64,000 nucleotides of DNA from CAVTJL01 sp963828215 (lineage in GTDB: Bacteria > Pseudomonadota > Alphaproteobacteria > Geminicoccales > Geminicoccaceae), in assembly GCA_963828215.1 (NCBI GenBank), contig CAWHFO010000065.1:130598-194597 (forward strand). Reading direction: 5' to 3'. Both the position numbers and the translations under genes were made by a program. Below the pieces are notes generated by a model that worked only from the letters and a program-made list of their open reading frames with translations, made no database searches and was not told the origin of the DNA. Below are positions 1-8,894 of this stretch, in pieces. Positions within the stretch are counted from its first letter, which is position 1, and every line of letters begins with the position of its first letter.

Positions 1-589
1 TCGGGTCCTCGAGGTTCTCGATGACGTAGGCTCGCGCCCGCGCAACGATCCGGGCAAGGCCCTGCGGGTTGGTCCGGCCGACAGCCGGGTGGGGTGGTCG
101 CCCGAAATGCGCTACGACGACGTCGAGGAGGCTGTCGCCCAGCAGGCCCGCGCGCGACGCGGGCACCGACTGACCGGCGTGGCCGCGCTCGAAACCCGCT
201 CTGAGACCGGCCAGCCGGCTCTCCATGACCCGTCGCGCGTGAACGCCGGTGCCGCCCAGGGTCCGCGCGTCAAGGACGAGGCCTGCGCGCGCTGCGGTCT
301 CCTCCAGGCGCTCCGCCGTGAGCGTCACGGTGGCATAGAGCGAGCCGGGAGCATAGAGCGCGTCGTGCTGGTCACCGGGCAGGAAGACGCCGAGGTCGCC
401 GGTGGCGACCTCGTTCAGCCAATGCCGCGAGCCCGAACCGATCGTCAGGCCGACGCCGAGCGCCACCATGCTCTCGGACAGGGGCCCCACGAGCGCCACC
501 CGCCCCCCGATGCTGCCGCTGCTGTACAGGATGCCGTCGCGCTCGGCGAACGCGAGGCTCCCGGTGATGGGCGCCCGCGACATCTGCAT
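1..589 (-). CDS. AraC-family transcriptional regulator, C-terminus off the left edge
   Basis: The minus strand reads an uninterrupted frame from about 700 down to base 1. It resembles the N-terminal sensor half of an AraC-family regulator followed by the entry to the helix-turn-helix part (ARAYVIENLEDP near base 1-36). The DNA-binding domain itself lies outside the window. The first in-frame ATGs are at 589 and 583. Homology-like sequence (EDLSDAVYGAGLEAM) extends upstream of them with no ATG, GTG or TTG in frame, so either the start is non-standard or a base is wrong near 600-640. It lies downstream of, and on the same strand as, the sulfatase, so it could regulate that locus; this is inferred from position only. 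Confidence 0.6.
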   Translation of the reverse strand, partial: MQMSRAPITGSLAFAERDGILYSSGSIGGRVALVGPLSESMVALGVGLTIGSGSRHWLNEVATGDLGVFLPGDQHDALYAPGSLYATVTLTAERLEETAARAGLVLDARTLGGTGVHARRVMESRLAGLRAGFERGHAGQSVPASRAGLLGDSLLDVVVAHFGRPPHPAVGRTNPQGLARIVARARAYVIENLEDP

Positions 590-946
590 GGCCTCGAGCC
601 CGGCACCGTAGACGGCGTCGCTCAGATCCTCAACTCGTGAGATGGGGACACGAATTCCACCCCCGGTCCCGCGGTGCTCCCGCGCCGGCCCCGTCGATCA
701 ACGCAACGCCAACGGCCCTTGTCACACGATAAACGCGTTCTTCCCCGATAGCCTCCGTCCCAGGATACGAAATGGCCCTCGAAGGATCGCCCGTCAACCG
801 GGAGGGCCGCACCGCGCGATTGCGAGCGCGGCGGGGACGGGTGGGACGTTCGGCCCACCGATGCAGCGGCTCGATGCCGAGGCACGGCATCGAGCGCTGA
901 TAGACCTTCGGGTCGAGGTGGCGCCCGCCCCGGACGATGGATGGGG
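590..946. other. Intergenic stretch without a convincing gene
   Basis: This stretch lies between the sulfatase stop and the first AraC methionine. The part nearest the AraC gene (590-690) stays open in the AraC frame and may encode its N-terminus. The rest shows only overlapping high-GC open frames without a recognisable protein, and no clear promoter or terminator. Confidence 0.4.
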
Positions 947-2654
947 TCAGTCGCTGTTCTGGGCGCCCATTATCTTCTTCATCGCCTCGTCGACGGCCTT
1001 CTTCATGCTCAGCGTGTCGGCGCCTTGGCGGGGCGGGTACTCCGCGATGCTCTTCAGATGAGCCTGCAGGAAGGGCCCCGCGGCCGTCGGTGCCCACAGT
1101 TTCGAGGCGAAGAACTTGCGGCCGATATAGCCCCACTCGGCGGACAGGGGATCCATCTTCTCCATGGGATCCATGAGCAGGTTGAAGAGGAAGGGCACGC
1201 TCGGATAGGTCTTCTCGTCCCACCAGATCCCGTCCTTCTTCACGCCGAAGGCGATTTTCCAGGCGTCGACGCGCAGTGCCATCAGATCGGTCTCGTCATA
1301 GTAGAAATATTCGCGACGAGCCGACTTCTCCGTCTTGCCGGTCCACAGGTCGAGATTGTTGTAGCCGTCGAGGTGGACCTTGTAGGTCGTCTCGCCGAGC
1401 TTGGCCCCGTCGAGCAGTTTCTCCTTGAGGTCGGGCATGCCTGCCGCGGCCGCGAGCGTCACGTAGAGATCCTCGTGGCTCTGCACGCCGTTCACGGTCG
1501 TGCCGGCCGGAACCGCGGCGGGCCAGCGCATCAGGCACGGGACGCGCACGCCGCCCTCCCAGGTGGTTCCCTTCTCGCCGCGGAACGGCGCGTAGCCGCC
1601 GTCGGGCCAGAAGGCGAGCTCGAAGCCATTGTCGGTCGAGTAGATGACGATCGTGTTCTCGGCGACGCCGAGCTCGTCGAGCTTGCCGAGCAGCGTGCCG
1701 ACCTGCTCGTCGTGCTCGATCATCTTGGCGCGGACGACGTCCTCCTCGGCACGCCCCTCGTCCACGGCCATCTGGATGTATTTCGGCTGCGGATGCGACC
1801 AGATATGGATGGCGGTCGTGTTGAACCAGACGAAGAACGGCTTGTCGCCCTTGCCGTTCTTGTCGAGCCACTCGACGGTCTTGTCCAGGACCTCGCCGTC
1901 GAAGGTCTTCATGCGCTCGCGGGTCAGCGGGCCCGTGTCCTCGATGCGCTGCTTGCCGACGCGGCCGAACTTGGGATCGACGGCGGGGTCGTCGATGTCG
2001 GTGGCCCAGGCGTGAAGAACACCGCGCGGCCCGAACATCTCCTTGTATCCGGGTTCTTCTGGCCCGGATAGTCGAGCTCCTCCGGCTCCTCCTCGGCGTT
2101 GAGGTGATAGAGGTTGCCGAACCACTCGTCGAAGCCGTGGACGGTCGGCAGGAACTCGTTGCGATCGCCCAGATGGTTCTTGCCGAACTGCGCGGTCGCA
2201 TAGCCGGCCGACTTCAGGACCTCGGCCAGCGTCGGATCCTCTTTCTGGATGCCGCGCGTGGAGCCGGGGATGCCGATGGTCGTCATGCCCGTGCGGACCG
2301 GCAGCTGCCCGGTGATGAAGGCCGCGCGCCCGGCCGTGCAGCTCGGCTGCCCGTAGTGATCCGTGAAGAGGACACCTTCCCTGGCGATCCGGTCGATGTT
2401 CGGGGTCTTGCCCATCATGCCGTGCGTATAGGCGCCGAGGTTCCAGTAGCCGATGTCGTCGCCCCAGATGACGAGGATGTTCGGCTGCTGCCGCCCGCCG
2501 GGCCGCCCGTGGTCTCGGTGCCGGCAGCGCTTGCCGCGATCGGCGAGGACAGTCCCGCCGCCGCCAGCGCGCTGCCGGCGAGGAGCAGATTCCGCCGCTT
2601 GAGGGCGCTGCCTCGCAGCTGGGGCTCGGCCGTCTCGATGGGTTCGTCACTCAT
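947..2654 (-). CDS. Arylsulfatase, sulfatase family, exported; two frameshifts
   Basis: This is a type I sulfatase that would hydrolyse sulfate esters using a formylglycine made from cysteine. The start is the ATG at 2654, preceded by GGGAGA. The N-terminus has a twin-arginine-like leader (LKRRNLLLAG, then an Ala-rich stretch ending ASA). NILVIWGDDIGYWN carries the metal-binding Asp pair, and PSCTAGRAAF carries the C-x-A-x-R modification motif. The C-terminal half (KPFFVWFNTTAIH, VIYSTDNGFE) is intact. The protein is recovered only by changing frame near 2490-2503 and again near 2045-2058. Both sites look like a missing single base in GC-rich or repeated sequence, so it is either a recent pseudogene or a consensus error. 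The modifying enzyme is encoded at 5040-6056. Confidence 0.85.
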
Positions 2655-2866
2655 GCGGGTCTCCCTGGGTGTCTGATGCAGCGAAGGCAAATAGGGCACA
2701 TGGCGGTGTCCACCACCTGCGACCCGGCGGGCGCTGCGCCAGTCACGGACTCGCCCGGGGTGTTGCCGGCCATATCGTTCAGGCTGCAGCGTTGGCCGGG
2801 CGGCGCTGCCAGCCAGCGCTTGTCACAGCGTTTCCACCTGCTTCATTCACGGCTCCGTCACGAAGC

Positions 2867-2909
2867 GCCAGGGGCCCCTGGCCAGCTTGGAGAGCCAGGG
2901 ACCCCTGGC
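2867..2909. promoter_or_regulatory. Paired 16-bp dyads in the divergent sulfatase/regulator interval
   Basis: GCCAGGGGCCCCTGGC at 2867-2882 is a perfect 16-nt palindrome. A copy with one central change, GCCAGGGACCCCTGGC, lies at 2894-2909. Their centres are 27 bp apart. They sit in the 471-bp gap between the divergent sulfatase (start 2654) and TPR regulator (start 3126), where promoters for both genes must lie. A two-site operator is the natural reading; the binding protein is unknown. I see no other clear element in this gap. Confidence 0.4.
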
Positions 2910-3125
2910 GAAGAGCCGTCGGCCGGGCGTCGGAAGGCACGACGGGCCATGCAGGTCCATGCACGATCCTGAGGCTGCGGCATCGAAACGACTTCTGACG
3001 GACCGGCCGAGCGAGGGCAACGTAGTCGCCGCCAGTTTACGGTAACAACGGTCCGGATCAGCGCCTTATAAAGAGGGAGAGCAGGAACGGCGGTCAGAGC
3101 CCGTACCGGCAGCCGGGAGCTTCGC

Positions 3126-4913
3126 ATGGCCTTCTTCTGGAAGCGGGACACGGCCGAGGCCAACGAGGCAGAGCGTCCCTCGACGCCCGCCCTATCTCCG
3201 GGGGCAATCGAGGAGGCTCTGCGTCTGCTCCTCGAGGACGAGCGCTTTCGGGCGTCGCCGCGCAACCGTCAGTTCCTGGCCTATGTGGTGCACGAGGATC
3301 TCGAGGGGCGCGGCGACCGCATCAAGGCCTACGGCGTGGCCGTGGAGGTCTTCGGCCGGCCGGCTTTGTTCGATGCCGACGCGGACCCCATCGTCCGCAT
3401 CGAGGCAGCCCGGCTGCGCCGGTGTCTCGACGACTATTTCGACGCGCGGGACTGCCCGCTGTCGGTTCGCATTTCGATCCCGAAGGGCCGATACCGTCCT
3501 CGCTTCGACCCGATGACCGCAGCCGTGCCCGAAGAGCATGACGGGTCCGCCGGCCATCGGGGTCACGCCGCCCCGTCCCGCGAACCGGACGCAGCACTCG
3601 GCCGATCGGTCGCGCGCCGGCGGCGCCTTGCGCCCTTTGTCGGCGTTGCGGTGGCGGCCTTTGCGGCGCTGGCCGCGCTCTGGGCCACGCGGGTTCCGCC
3701 GCCAGCGATGCACGACCCGCCCCGCATTCTCGTTGCGCCGCTCGAGCCGTTCGACAAATCTCCCGATGCCGCGCGCGTCGCCTGGGGCCTGACGCGCGAT
3801 CTCGTCGACCGCCTTACCCGGTTTCACACCTTTGCGGTCTACGGTCCGTTGGCGCAACCGCCCGAAGCCCACGGCAATGGCGAGGCGACGGCCAGCCTCG
3901 CCGGCCGCGTCCGACCCGACTTCATCCTCCAGGGCATGGTCACGCTCGAGGACACCCATGTCGTCCTCAATGCCCAGCTCCAGGAAGCGGCGACGGGACG
4001 CTTCATCTGGACGTTCCGTGCCGAGCGCGATCTGCGCGCCGATGCTCTCATGGCCGCGCTCTTCGACCTCGCGAGCGGCGTCGCCAGCAGGCTTGGGCAG
4101 CCGGACGGTGTGCTCAACAAGGTCGCGTGGCTCCAATACCAGGCCCATTCCATGGACGCCTATGGCTGCGTGCTCATGGCTCAGGACTATTACCGTCGCA
4201 TCGACCGGGGCGGGCACGCCCGGGCACGCGACTGCCTCGAGCGCGCCGTTGACGAGGATCCGACCTATGCTACGGCCTTCGCGATGCTCGCCTGGGTCTA
4301 TCTCGACGAGGCCCGCTACGGTTTCAATCCGCGGCCGGAGCTCTACGATGCCCAGGCGAAGGCGCGGGCGACGGTGGACCATGCGCTGGCGCTCGATCCC
4401 GACAACGACATGGCGTTGCATGCGCTCGCCGTCATCGAGTTCAGGAGCGGCGACATGGCCGGCTTCCGCGCCACCGGCGACCGGATGGTGGCGCTCAATC
4501 CGAACGACCCGGACATTCTGGCCGGCTACGGCTCCAGGCTCGCCTTCAGCGGCGACTGGACCGCGGGCATGCCGCTCATGCGCCGGGCGATCGAGCTCAA
4601 CATCGACCCGCCCGGCACCTATGCCATGGTCTTCGCCTGGGACGCCTATCGCCGCGGCGACCTCGACGAGGCGCGAGTTGAAGCGGAGCGCATCGACATG
4701 CCGGATTTCCCTCTGGCGGCGCTGACCCGGGCCGCCGTCTATGGCGAGCTGGGTCTCGCGCAGCAGGCGCGGTCGGCTGCGGGCGATCTTCGCCGGCTCG
4801 GTCCCGGGATCGCGAACGATCCGCACCGCTGGCTGATCCAGACGCATTTCGACCCGGCCTTCAGCGCCGCTCTCGTCGCCGGCCTGAGAAAGGCGGGCCT
4901 CGACGCCCCGTGA
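3126..4913 (+). CDS. Membrane-anchored TPR regulator with winged-helix-like N-terminus
   Basis: This 595-residue protein has three parts. Residues about 20-125 form a DNA-binding-like domain (DADPIVRIEAARLRR, then SIPKGRYRPRF) of the kind found in TPR-containing regulators. A single transmembrane helix lies near residues 178-198. A periplasmic part then contains a domain of the type seen in CadC/adenylate-cyclase-like proteins (RILVAPLEPFDKSPDAARVA) and TPR-like repeats to the C-terminus. The start follows GGGAGCTTCGC. It is transcribed divergently from the sulfatase and convergently with the formylglycine-generating enzyme, so control of the sulfatase locus is plausible but inferred. I see no cyclase catalytic domain. 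Confidence 0.6.
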   Translation: MAFFWKRDTAEANEAERPSTPALSPGAIEEALRLLLEDERFRASPRNRQFLAYVVHEDLEGRGDRIKAYGVAVEVFGRPALFDADADPIVRIEAARLRRCLDDYFDARDCPLSVRISIPKGRYRPRFDPMTAAVPEEHDGSAGHRGHAAPSREPDAALGRSVARRRRLAPFVGVAVAAFAALAALWATRVPPPAMHDPPRILVAPLEPFDKSPDAARVAWGLTRDLVDRLTRFHTFAVYGPLAQPPEAHGNGEATASLAGRVRPDFILQGMVTLEDTHVVLNAQLQEAATGRFIWTFRAERDLRADALMAALFDLASGVASRLGQPDGVLNKVAWLQYQAHSMDAYGCVLMAQDYYRRIDRGGHARARDCLERAVDEDPTYATAFAMLAWVYLDEARYGFNPRPELYDAQAKARATVDHALALDPDNDMALHALAVIEFRSGDMAGFRATGDRMVALNPNDPDILAGYGSRLAFSGDWTAGMPLMRRAIELNIDPPGTYAMVFAWDAYRRGDLDEARVEAERIDMPDFPLAALTRAAVYGELGLAQQARSAAGDLRRLGPGIANDPHRWLIQTHFDPAFSAALVAGLRKAGLDAP

Positions 4914-5039
4914 GCACGCGCCTCGTTCCTCCACGCGATCACCTGGGGACCAGAAACGTGACCTGCAGCTCTACGGCGTCGCGCGGGATGCTGGCCGTGG
5001 AAACCGCTTCCCGTCTCCGCGGTCCCGTGCGACCGTCGC

Positions 5040-6056
5040 TCAGGCCGCCATGCCCCGCCGCCTCACGCATCTGAAGCCCAGATGCGACATGGCGCTGTCG
5101 ACCATCTGCGGCTGCCGCGCGGCCGGTCGGTAGCGCAGGCAATAGCTGGGCGCGCACAGGAACGAGCCGCCTTTGACCACCTTCCTGGGAATCCTTATCC
5201 GCGGCTGGGCCGGGTCGTAGCTGCCGTCCTTGTCCGGGCCGCGCGGATTGACCGGGGTGCAGCACGATGCTTCCGTCTTGGCCTGGTGCCGCGGGGCGTA
5301 CCAGTCGCTGGTCCATTCCCAGACATTGCCGGCCATGTCGTAGAGGCCGTAGCCGTTGGGCGGATAGGAGCCGACGGGGGCCGTGCGCTCGAACCCGTCC
5401 TCGAGCAGGTTCTCGTAAGGAAACTTCCCCTGCCAGGTATTGGCCATGTGGCGCCCCTCGGGCGTGAGCTCCTCGCCCCAGCAATAGGCGGCCTGATCGA
5501 GACCGCCGCGGGCGGCATATTCCCACTCTGCCTCGGTCGGCAGATCCTTGCCCGCCCAGCGGGCGTAGGCCTTCGCATCGGCATAGGCCACATGGACGAC
5601 CGGGTGGGCCTCGAGCCCCTCGATCGACGTGCCGGGACCCTCGGGTTGCCGCCAGGACGTTCCGGGCAGGTAGCGCCACCAGTTCCTGACGTCCCGCATG
5701 TCCACGGGGCCGCCCGACTTTGTGAAGACGAGAGCGCCGGGCTTCAGCAGATCCGGCAGGGCACCCGGATAGCGGGCCGGGTCCAGCGGGCGCTCGGCGA
5801 CGGTCCGATAGCCGGTCGCGTCGACGAACGCCCCGAACTCGGCATTGGTAATGGCGCAACGATCGATCCAGAACCCGTCGACGTCGACGTCGCGTACCGG
5901 CCCTTCCTCTCGATAATGTCGATCGGAGCCCATTCTAAATCGACCGCCATCGATCCATCGCATCGAGCGAGCGTCGGACTCTAATAGAGGTGGAGGCCGT
6001 GAGGGCGCCGACTCTATTACCGCCGTCTCTCCGAGGCTGTCAGGCGATCGAGACAT
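5040..6056 (-). CDS. Formylglycine-generating enzyme (SUMF1 family)
   Basis: The enzyme oxidises the active-site cysteine of sulfatases to C-alpha-formylglycine, normally in the cytoplasm before export. From the ATG at 6056 the product is 338 residues. The FGE fold signatures are clear: MRWIDGGRFRMGS, DLPTEAEWEYAARGG, YDMAGNVWEWTSDWY and GFRCVRR. The redox pair is present as GGSFLCAPSYCLRYR, placing the cysteines at about 301 and 306, the C-x4-C spacing of catalytically competent aerobic FGEs. Upstream codons in the same frame exist, but the sequence before MSRSPDSL is unlike the family. With the sulfatase at 947-2654 it makes a substrate-enzyme pair. Confidence 0.9.
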   Translation of the reverse strand: MSRSPDSLGETAVIESAPSRPPPLLESDARSMRWIDGGRFRMGSDRHYREEGPVRDVDVDGFWIDRCAITNAEFGAFVDATGYRTVAERPLDPARYPGALPDLLKPGALVFTKSGGPVDMRDVRNWWRYLPGTSWRQPEGPGTSIEGLEAHPVVHVAYADAKAYARWAGKDLPTEAEWEYAARGGLDQAAYCWGEELTPEGRHMANTWQGKFPYENLLEDGFERTAPVGSYPPNGYGLYDMAGNVWEWTSDWYAPRHQAKTEASCCTPVNPRGPDKDGSYDPAQPRIRIPRKVVKGGSFLCAPSYCLRYRPAARQPQMVDSAMSHLGFRCVRRRGMAA

Positions 6057-6414
6057 TGAATGCCGGCCCAGTTGGAGCAGCGCCATCGGACGGGCAGGGC
6101 CTCGGGCAGCGTCGGAGGAGCGATCCCGCCTGTCGCCGCCCGCCGCCCGCCGCTGGCACATGAGGCCCCCACTCTGCCCTCTCCAGCCACCAGGAGGCAA
6201 CCCCGCGGGCCCGACGGCCGAAGCGCCGGAGAAGGAATCGGGGGAGGGCGGGCCGGGCCGCCTGTCCCCGCCGCTGTCGCATGCGGCGAGGGCGGCGGGT
6301 CCGTGGGCGTCCGGCCGCCTTGTTTTTGTCGGCAAACTCCTCGCTGCTGCTCTATCTTCTCAGGGTGAAGAAAGCCGCAGCATCGGCCCCGACCCTGCGG
6401 CAAGGAGCCCGCTC
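6057..6414. other. Divergent intergenic region, FGE / HD-domain gene
   Basis: This is 358 bp of very GC-rich sequence between oppositely oriented genes, so it should hold both promoters. I find no confident -35/-10 pair. An AAGGAG ribosome-binding site at about 6402-6407 serves the HD-domain gene. Long open frames here are high-GC by-products. Confidence 0.35.
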
Positions 6415-7290
6415 ATGCTCAACCCCGCAAGCCTCCTGGCCCGCGCCCTCGGGCACCAGCTGGCCGAGAACTATCGGGCCGTGTTCGGCGAGGGCCACCG
6501 CGACCACGCGGCCCTGCTGCGCTCGATCGCCCAGCTCTTCATCGAGCGGATCGCGAGCAGCGACGCCCTCTATCACGATGCCCAGCACACGGTGCAGGTG
6601 ACGCTGGTCGGCCAGGCGATCCTGCGCGGCAAGATCCTGGTCGACGGCATCACCCAGGACGACTGGCTGCACTTCACGGTCGCGACGCTCGCCCACGACG
6701 TGGGCTACCTGCGGGGCATCTGCCCGGGCGACAGGCCCGGCAACTATGTCGTCGATACGGAGGGCAACACGATCGCGGCCCCGCGCGGCGCCTCGGACGC
6801 GTTCCTCGCCCCCTGGCACGTCGAGCGCGGCAAGATCTTCGTCCGGCATCGCTGTGCGCAGATACCGGCGCTCGACGCTGAGCGTATCGCCCGGGCGATC
6901 GAGCTCACCCGCTTCCCGGTGCCGCAAGGGGGCGACCATGCCGAGACCGACACCGAGCCCGGGCTGGTCCGCGCCGCCGACCTCATCGGCCAGCTCGGGG
7001 ATCCGCTGCATCCCCGCAAGATCAACGCGCTCTATTACGAGCTGGCGGAGACCGGCGTCGCCCGCCAGCTCGGCTACGAGAGCCCGGCCGACGTGGCCGA
7101 GCGCTACCCGCGCTTCTTCTGGAACGCGGTCGAGCCCTATCTCGGCTCGGCGCTGACCCACCTCGAGCGCACGCTCGAAGGCAAGCAGTGGATCGCCCAC
7201 CTCTACGCCCACGTCTTCGTCGAGGAGCATCTGCGCCAGCGCCCGGGCCCCGAGCGCCAGAACGACCGGCCGGAGGCGGGCGAGGCCTGA
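6415..7290 (+). CDS. HD-domain metal-dependent phosphohydrolase
   Basis: The 291-residue product has the metal-binding pattern of the HD superfamily: H-D in LYHDAQH (about residues 46-51), the HD doublet in ATLAHDVGYLRG, a later His and an Asp in VRAADLIGQLGD. HD-domain enzymes hydrolyse phosphoester bonds in nucleotides or cyclic nucleotides; the substrate here cannot be read from sequence. The start is set by AAGGAG 8 nt before the ATG, although the frame is open far upstream. It ends about 200 bp before the CRISPR array and points toward it. A role in degrading a type III second messenger is possible but only positional. Confidence 0.75.
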   Translation: MLNPASLLARALGHQLAENYRAVFGEGHRDHAALLRSIAQLFIERIASSDALYHDAQHTVQVTLVGQAILRGKILVDGITQDDWLHFTVATLAHDVGYLRGICPGDRPGNYVVDTEGNTIAAPRGASDAFLAPWHVERGKIFVRHRCAQIPALDAERIARAIELTRFPVPQGGDHAETDTEPGLVRAADLIGQLGDPLHPRKINALYYELAETGVARQLGYESPADVAERYPRFFWNAVEPYLGSALTHLERTLEGKQWIAHLYAHVFVEEHLRQRPGPERQNDRPEAGEA

Positions 7291-7493
7291 GCCGGGATCG
7301 CGGCCGGCGGGCATCCGGGGGCCGCCGCCGGACCTGACCCTCCCGTCACCGGACCCGCCGCCGGGCCGGCGCCGCCGTGCCCGTCACCCTCCGTCACCCG
7401 GTCGGCTGCCGGCACGCCCCGCGCCGCCCCCTTCCGTTCGCGGCCTGCGGCTCGGACGCCGGCTGTCCGGCACCTCACCCCCGAGGCACGCCG

Positions 7494-7673
7494 GTCTTGA
7501 TCCCTTCTTCACAAGGTCTGCGGCCTGAACATGAGGAGCACAGCTTCGGGCATTGGGCTTGTGGGTCTTGATCCCTTCTTCACAAGGTCTGCGGCCTGAA
7601 CACCGGCAGCCTGATCAACCACGTCATGACGACCGGGTCTTGATCCCTTCTTCACAAGGTCTGCGGCCTGAAC
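7494..7673 (-). CRISPR. Minimal CRISPR array, three 37-nt repeats and two spacers
   Basis: Three identical 37-nt repeats lie at 7494-7530, 7565-7601 and 7637-7673. They are separated by spacers of 34 nt (7531-7564) and 35 nt (7602-7636). On the plus strand each repeat begins GTCTTGATCCC and ends GCGGCCTGAAC, with a short internal hairpin CCTT/AAGG. On the minus strand the repeat begins GTTCAG and ends ATCAAGAC, closer to known type III repeats (GTTTCAG start, A-rich AAGAC/GAGAC end). I therefore favour minus-strand transcription, co-directional with the cas operon, but orientation is not proven. Repeat and spacer lengths fit a type III locus. The array is very short for such a complete operon. 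Confidence 0.93.
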
Positions 7674-7812
7674 CCACGCCCCTCGAAAAATGCGGCCGAA
7701 TCACATGGTTGGAGCGGACGATTCCAAAGAGCGGCGGCCGTCGCGGAGGAAGCGACCGGGCGGACGGCGGAAGGGGCCGTCGGGCGGAGCATCGCGCGGG
7801 CGAGGGCGGGGG
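7674..7812 (-). promoter_or_regulatory. Candidate CRISPR leader between cas2 and array
   Basis: These 139 bp separate the last repeat from the cas2 stop. The part touching the array (about 7685-7720) is locally richer in A/T than its surroundings, as leaders often are. If the array is transcribed from the minus strand, as the repeat ends suggest, this is the leader side. No clear promoter hexamers are visible. The alternative leader would be 7291-7493. Confidence 0.35.
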
Positions 7813-8112
7813 TCAAGGCCGCGGCCTCGTCTCGGCCGCGAGGTCGCTCGCGATGCCGCGCGGCAGGCAGGGGGCGGCGAGGCTCGTGAGCGCGCCCGGG
7901 CCCACCCGGTAGGCGCGCACGTCGTCGGCCTTGGGATGGATGCGCCTGGCTAGGCCCTCGAGGATCTCGGCGAGGCCGGCGCGGTCGGCGCGCACGAGGA
8001 AGACGGAGAGCTGCACGGCGAGGCCGCGCTTCCTGAGGAAGCGGTGGACGCGGGCGAGGCGGCGCGGCGATGCGATGTCGTAGGTCACGAGCCAGGTTCC
8101 CTCGCGGCTCAT
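7813..8112 (-). CDS. cas2: CRISPR-associated endoribonuclease Cas2 (array-proximal copy)
   Basis: The product is 99 residues and of typical Cas2 size. It opens GTWLVTYDIASPRRLARVHRFL with the conserved Asp of the YDI motif in the first beta strand, followed by QLSVFLVRADRAGL, the usual second strand and helix. Cas2 dimers bridge two Cas1 dimers in spacer integration. The ATG at 8112 overlaps the stop of the upstream cas1-like gene (ATGA). It is the last gene of the operon, next to the array. It is one of two Cas2 genes in the locus, the other being at 9872-10156. Confidence 0.88.
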   Translation of the reverse strand: MSREGTWLVTYDIASPRRLARVHRFLRKRGLAVQLSVFLVRADRAGLAEILEGLARRIHPKADDVRAYRVGPGALTSLAAPCLPRGIASDLAAETRPRP

Positions 8113-8894
8113 GCGAGCGCCTCCCGCAGGCAGCGCCGGAGCCGGCCGAGCTCGCCGGCGATCGCCCGGGAAAGATCGGGCAGGGCGGCCTCGTGCCAGC
8201 GGGCGATGCGCGCCATCAGCTCCCGCTCGCCGCGGTGCTTGCGGGGGTGCTGGTCGAGATAGGCGGCGAGGCGGAAGGCAGTGGGCCAGAGCCGGAAGGC
8301 GAGGATCAGGACGAGGTCGGCGCGCAGGTCCAGCTCGGGATCGGCACCCTGGAGGCGGCTGCCGGCACCCTCGGCCAGCAGCGCGTCGGCCACGGCGGCG
8401 GCGAGCAGGGCCTCGAGCCGGGCCACGAGATCCTCGGCGGCGAGCGTGCGCGAGCGGGCGTCGAGAGCCGCGAGGAGGTGCCGGCGCACGACCGGAGGAC
8501 GGAGGTCGTCGACCCGTGCCGGCACGCGACCCAGGAGCCCGAGGATCGCCTGGCGCAGCGCCGCGCGCCGCCAGGCATCGCGCGTCCCCGGCCAGCGGCC
8601 CAGGAGGACCGCCTCGTCGACCAGCGCCACGAGGTCGGAGGCCCTCGGCGTCTCCGGCAGGCAGAGCCCGAGCGGGCGGCCCGCGCCGTCGAGGAAGGCG
8701 AGCGGCACCCCGGCCCTGAGGCAGGCGGCCAGCGCCTCTCCGGTCCAGGTCACCGGCCCGCGCACGACGATGCGGCCGAGCTGGCGCAGCGGCACCGGCT
8801 GGTCCGCGGCCTGGGCACGCCGCACCCTGAGGCAGGGCCCGTCGAGGGCCACGGCGAGCGGCGTGGCCGAGCCGTCGAGATAGAGCGGAATCAC
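8109..8894 (-). CDS. Cas1-like protein: Cas1 N-terminal domain, no catalytic triad
   Basis: This 261-residue product starts with GTG at 8894 inside a GTGA overlap with the cas1 stop. Residues 1 to about 85 match the Cas1 N-terminal beta domain: VIPLYLDGSATPLAVALDG, QLGRIVVRGPVTWTG and CLRAGVPLAFLDGAGRPLG. The following helical part does not contain the Cas1 signatures GxLH or DLxEP, nor the preceding Glu helix, so the metal-binding E/H/D triad is absent. I checked the other two frames and found no hidden triad, so a simple frameshift does not explain it. It probably cannot catalyse integration itself. A structural partner of the neighbouring Cas1 is one guess. Confidence 0.75.
   Translation of the reverse strand: MIPLYLDGSATPLAVALDGPCLRVRRAQAADQPVPLRQLGRIVVRGPVTWTGEALAACLRAGVPLAFLDGAGRPLGLCLPETPRASDLVALVDEAVLLGRWPGTRDAWRRAALRQAILGLLGRVPARVDDLRPPVVRRHLLAALDARSRTLAAEDLVARLEALLAAAVADALLAEGAGSRLQGADPELDLRADLVLILAFRLWPTAFRLAAYLDQHPRKHRGERELMARIARWHEAALPDLSRAIAGELGRLRRCLREALA

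Noticed and set aside
89..640. A 183-codon plus-strand frame at the left edge
   Set aside because: The minus strand here reads a coherent AraC-type protein. The plus frame is its shadow.
3192..4934. A 580-codon minus-strand frame opposite the TPR regulator
   Set aside because: It shows no domain, has composition typical of antisense in high-GC DNA, and lies opposite a gene with recognisable domains.
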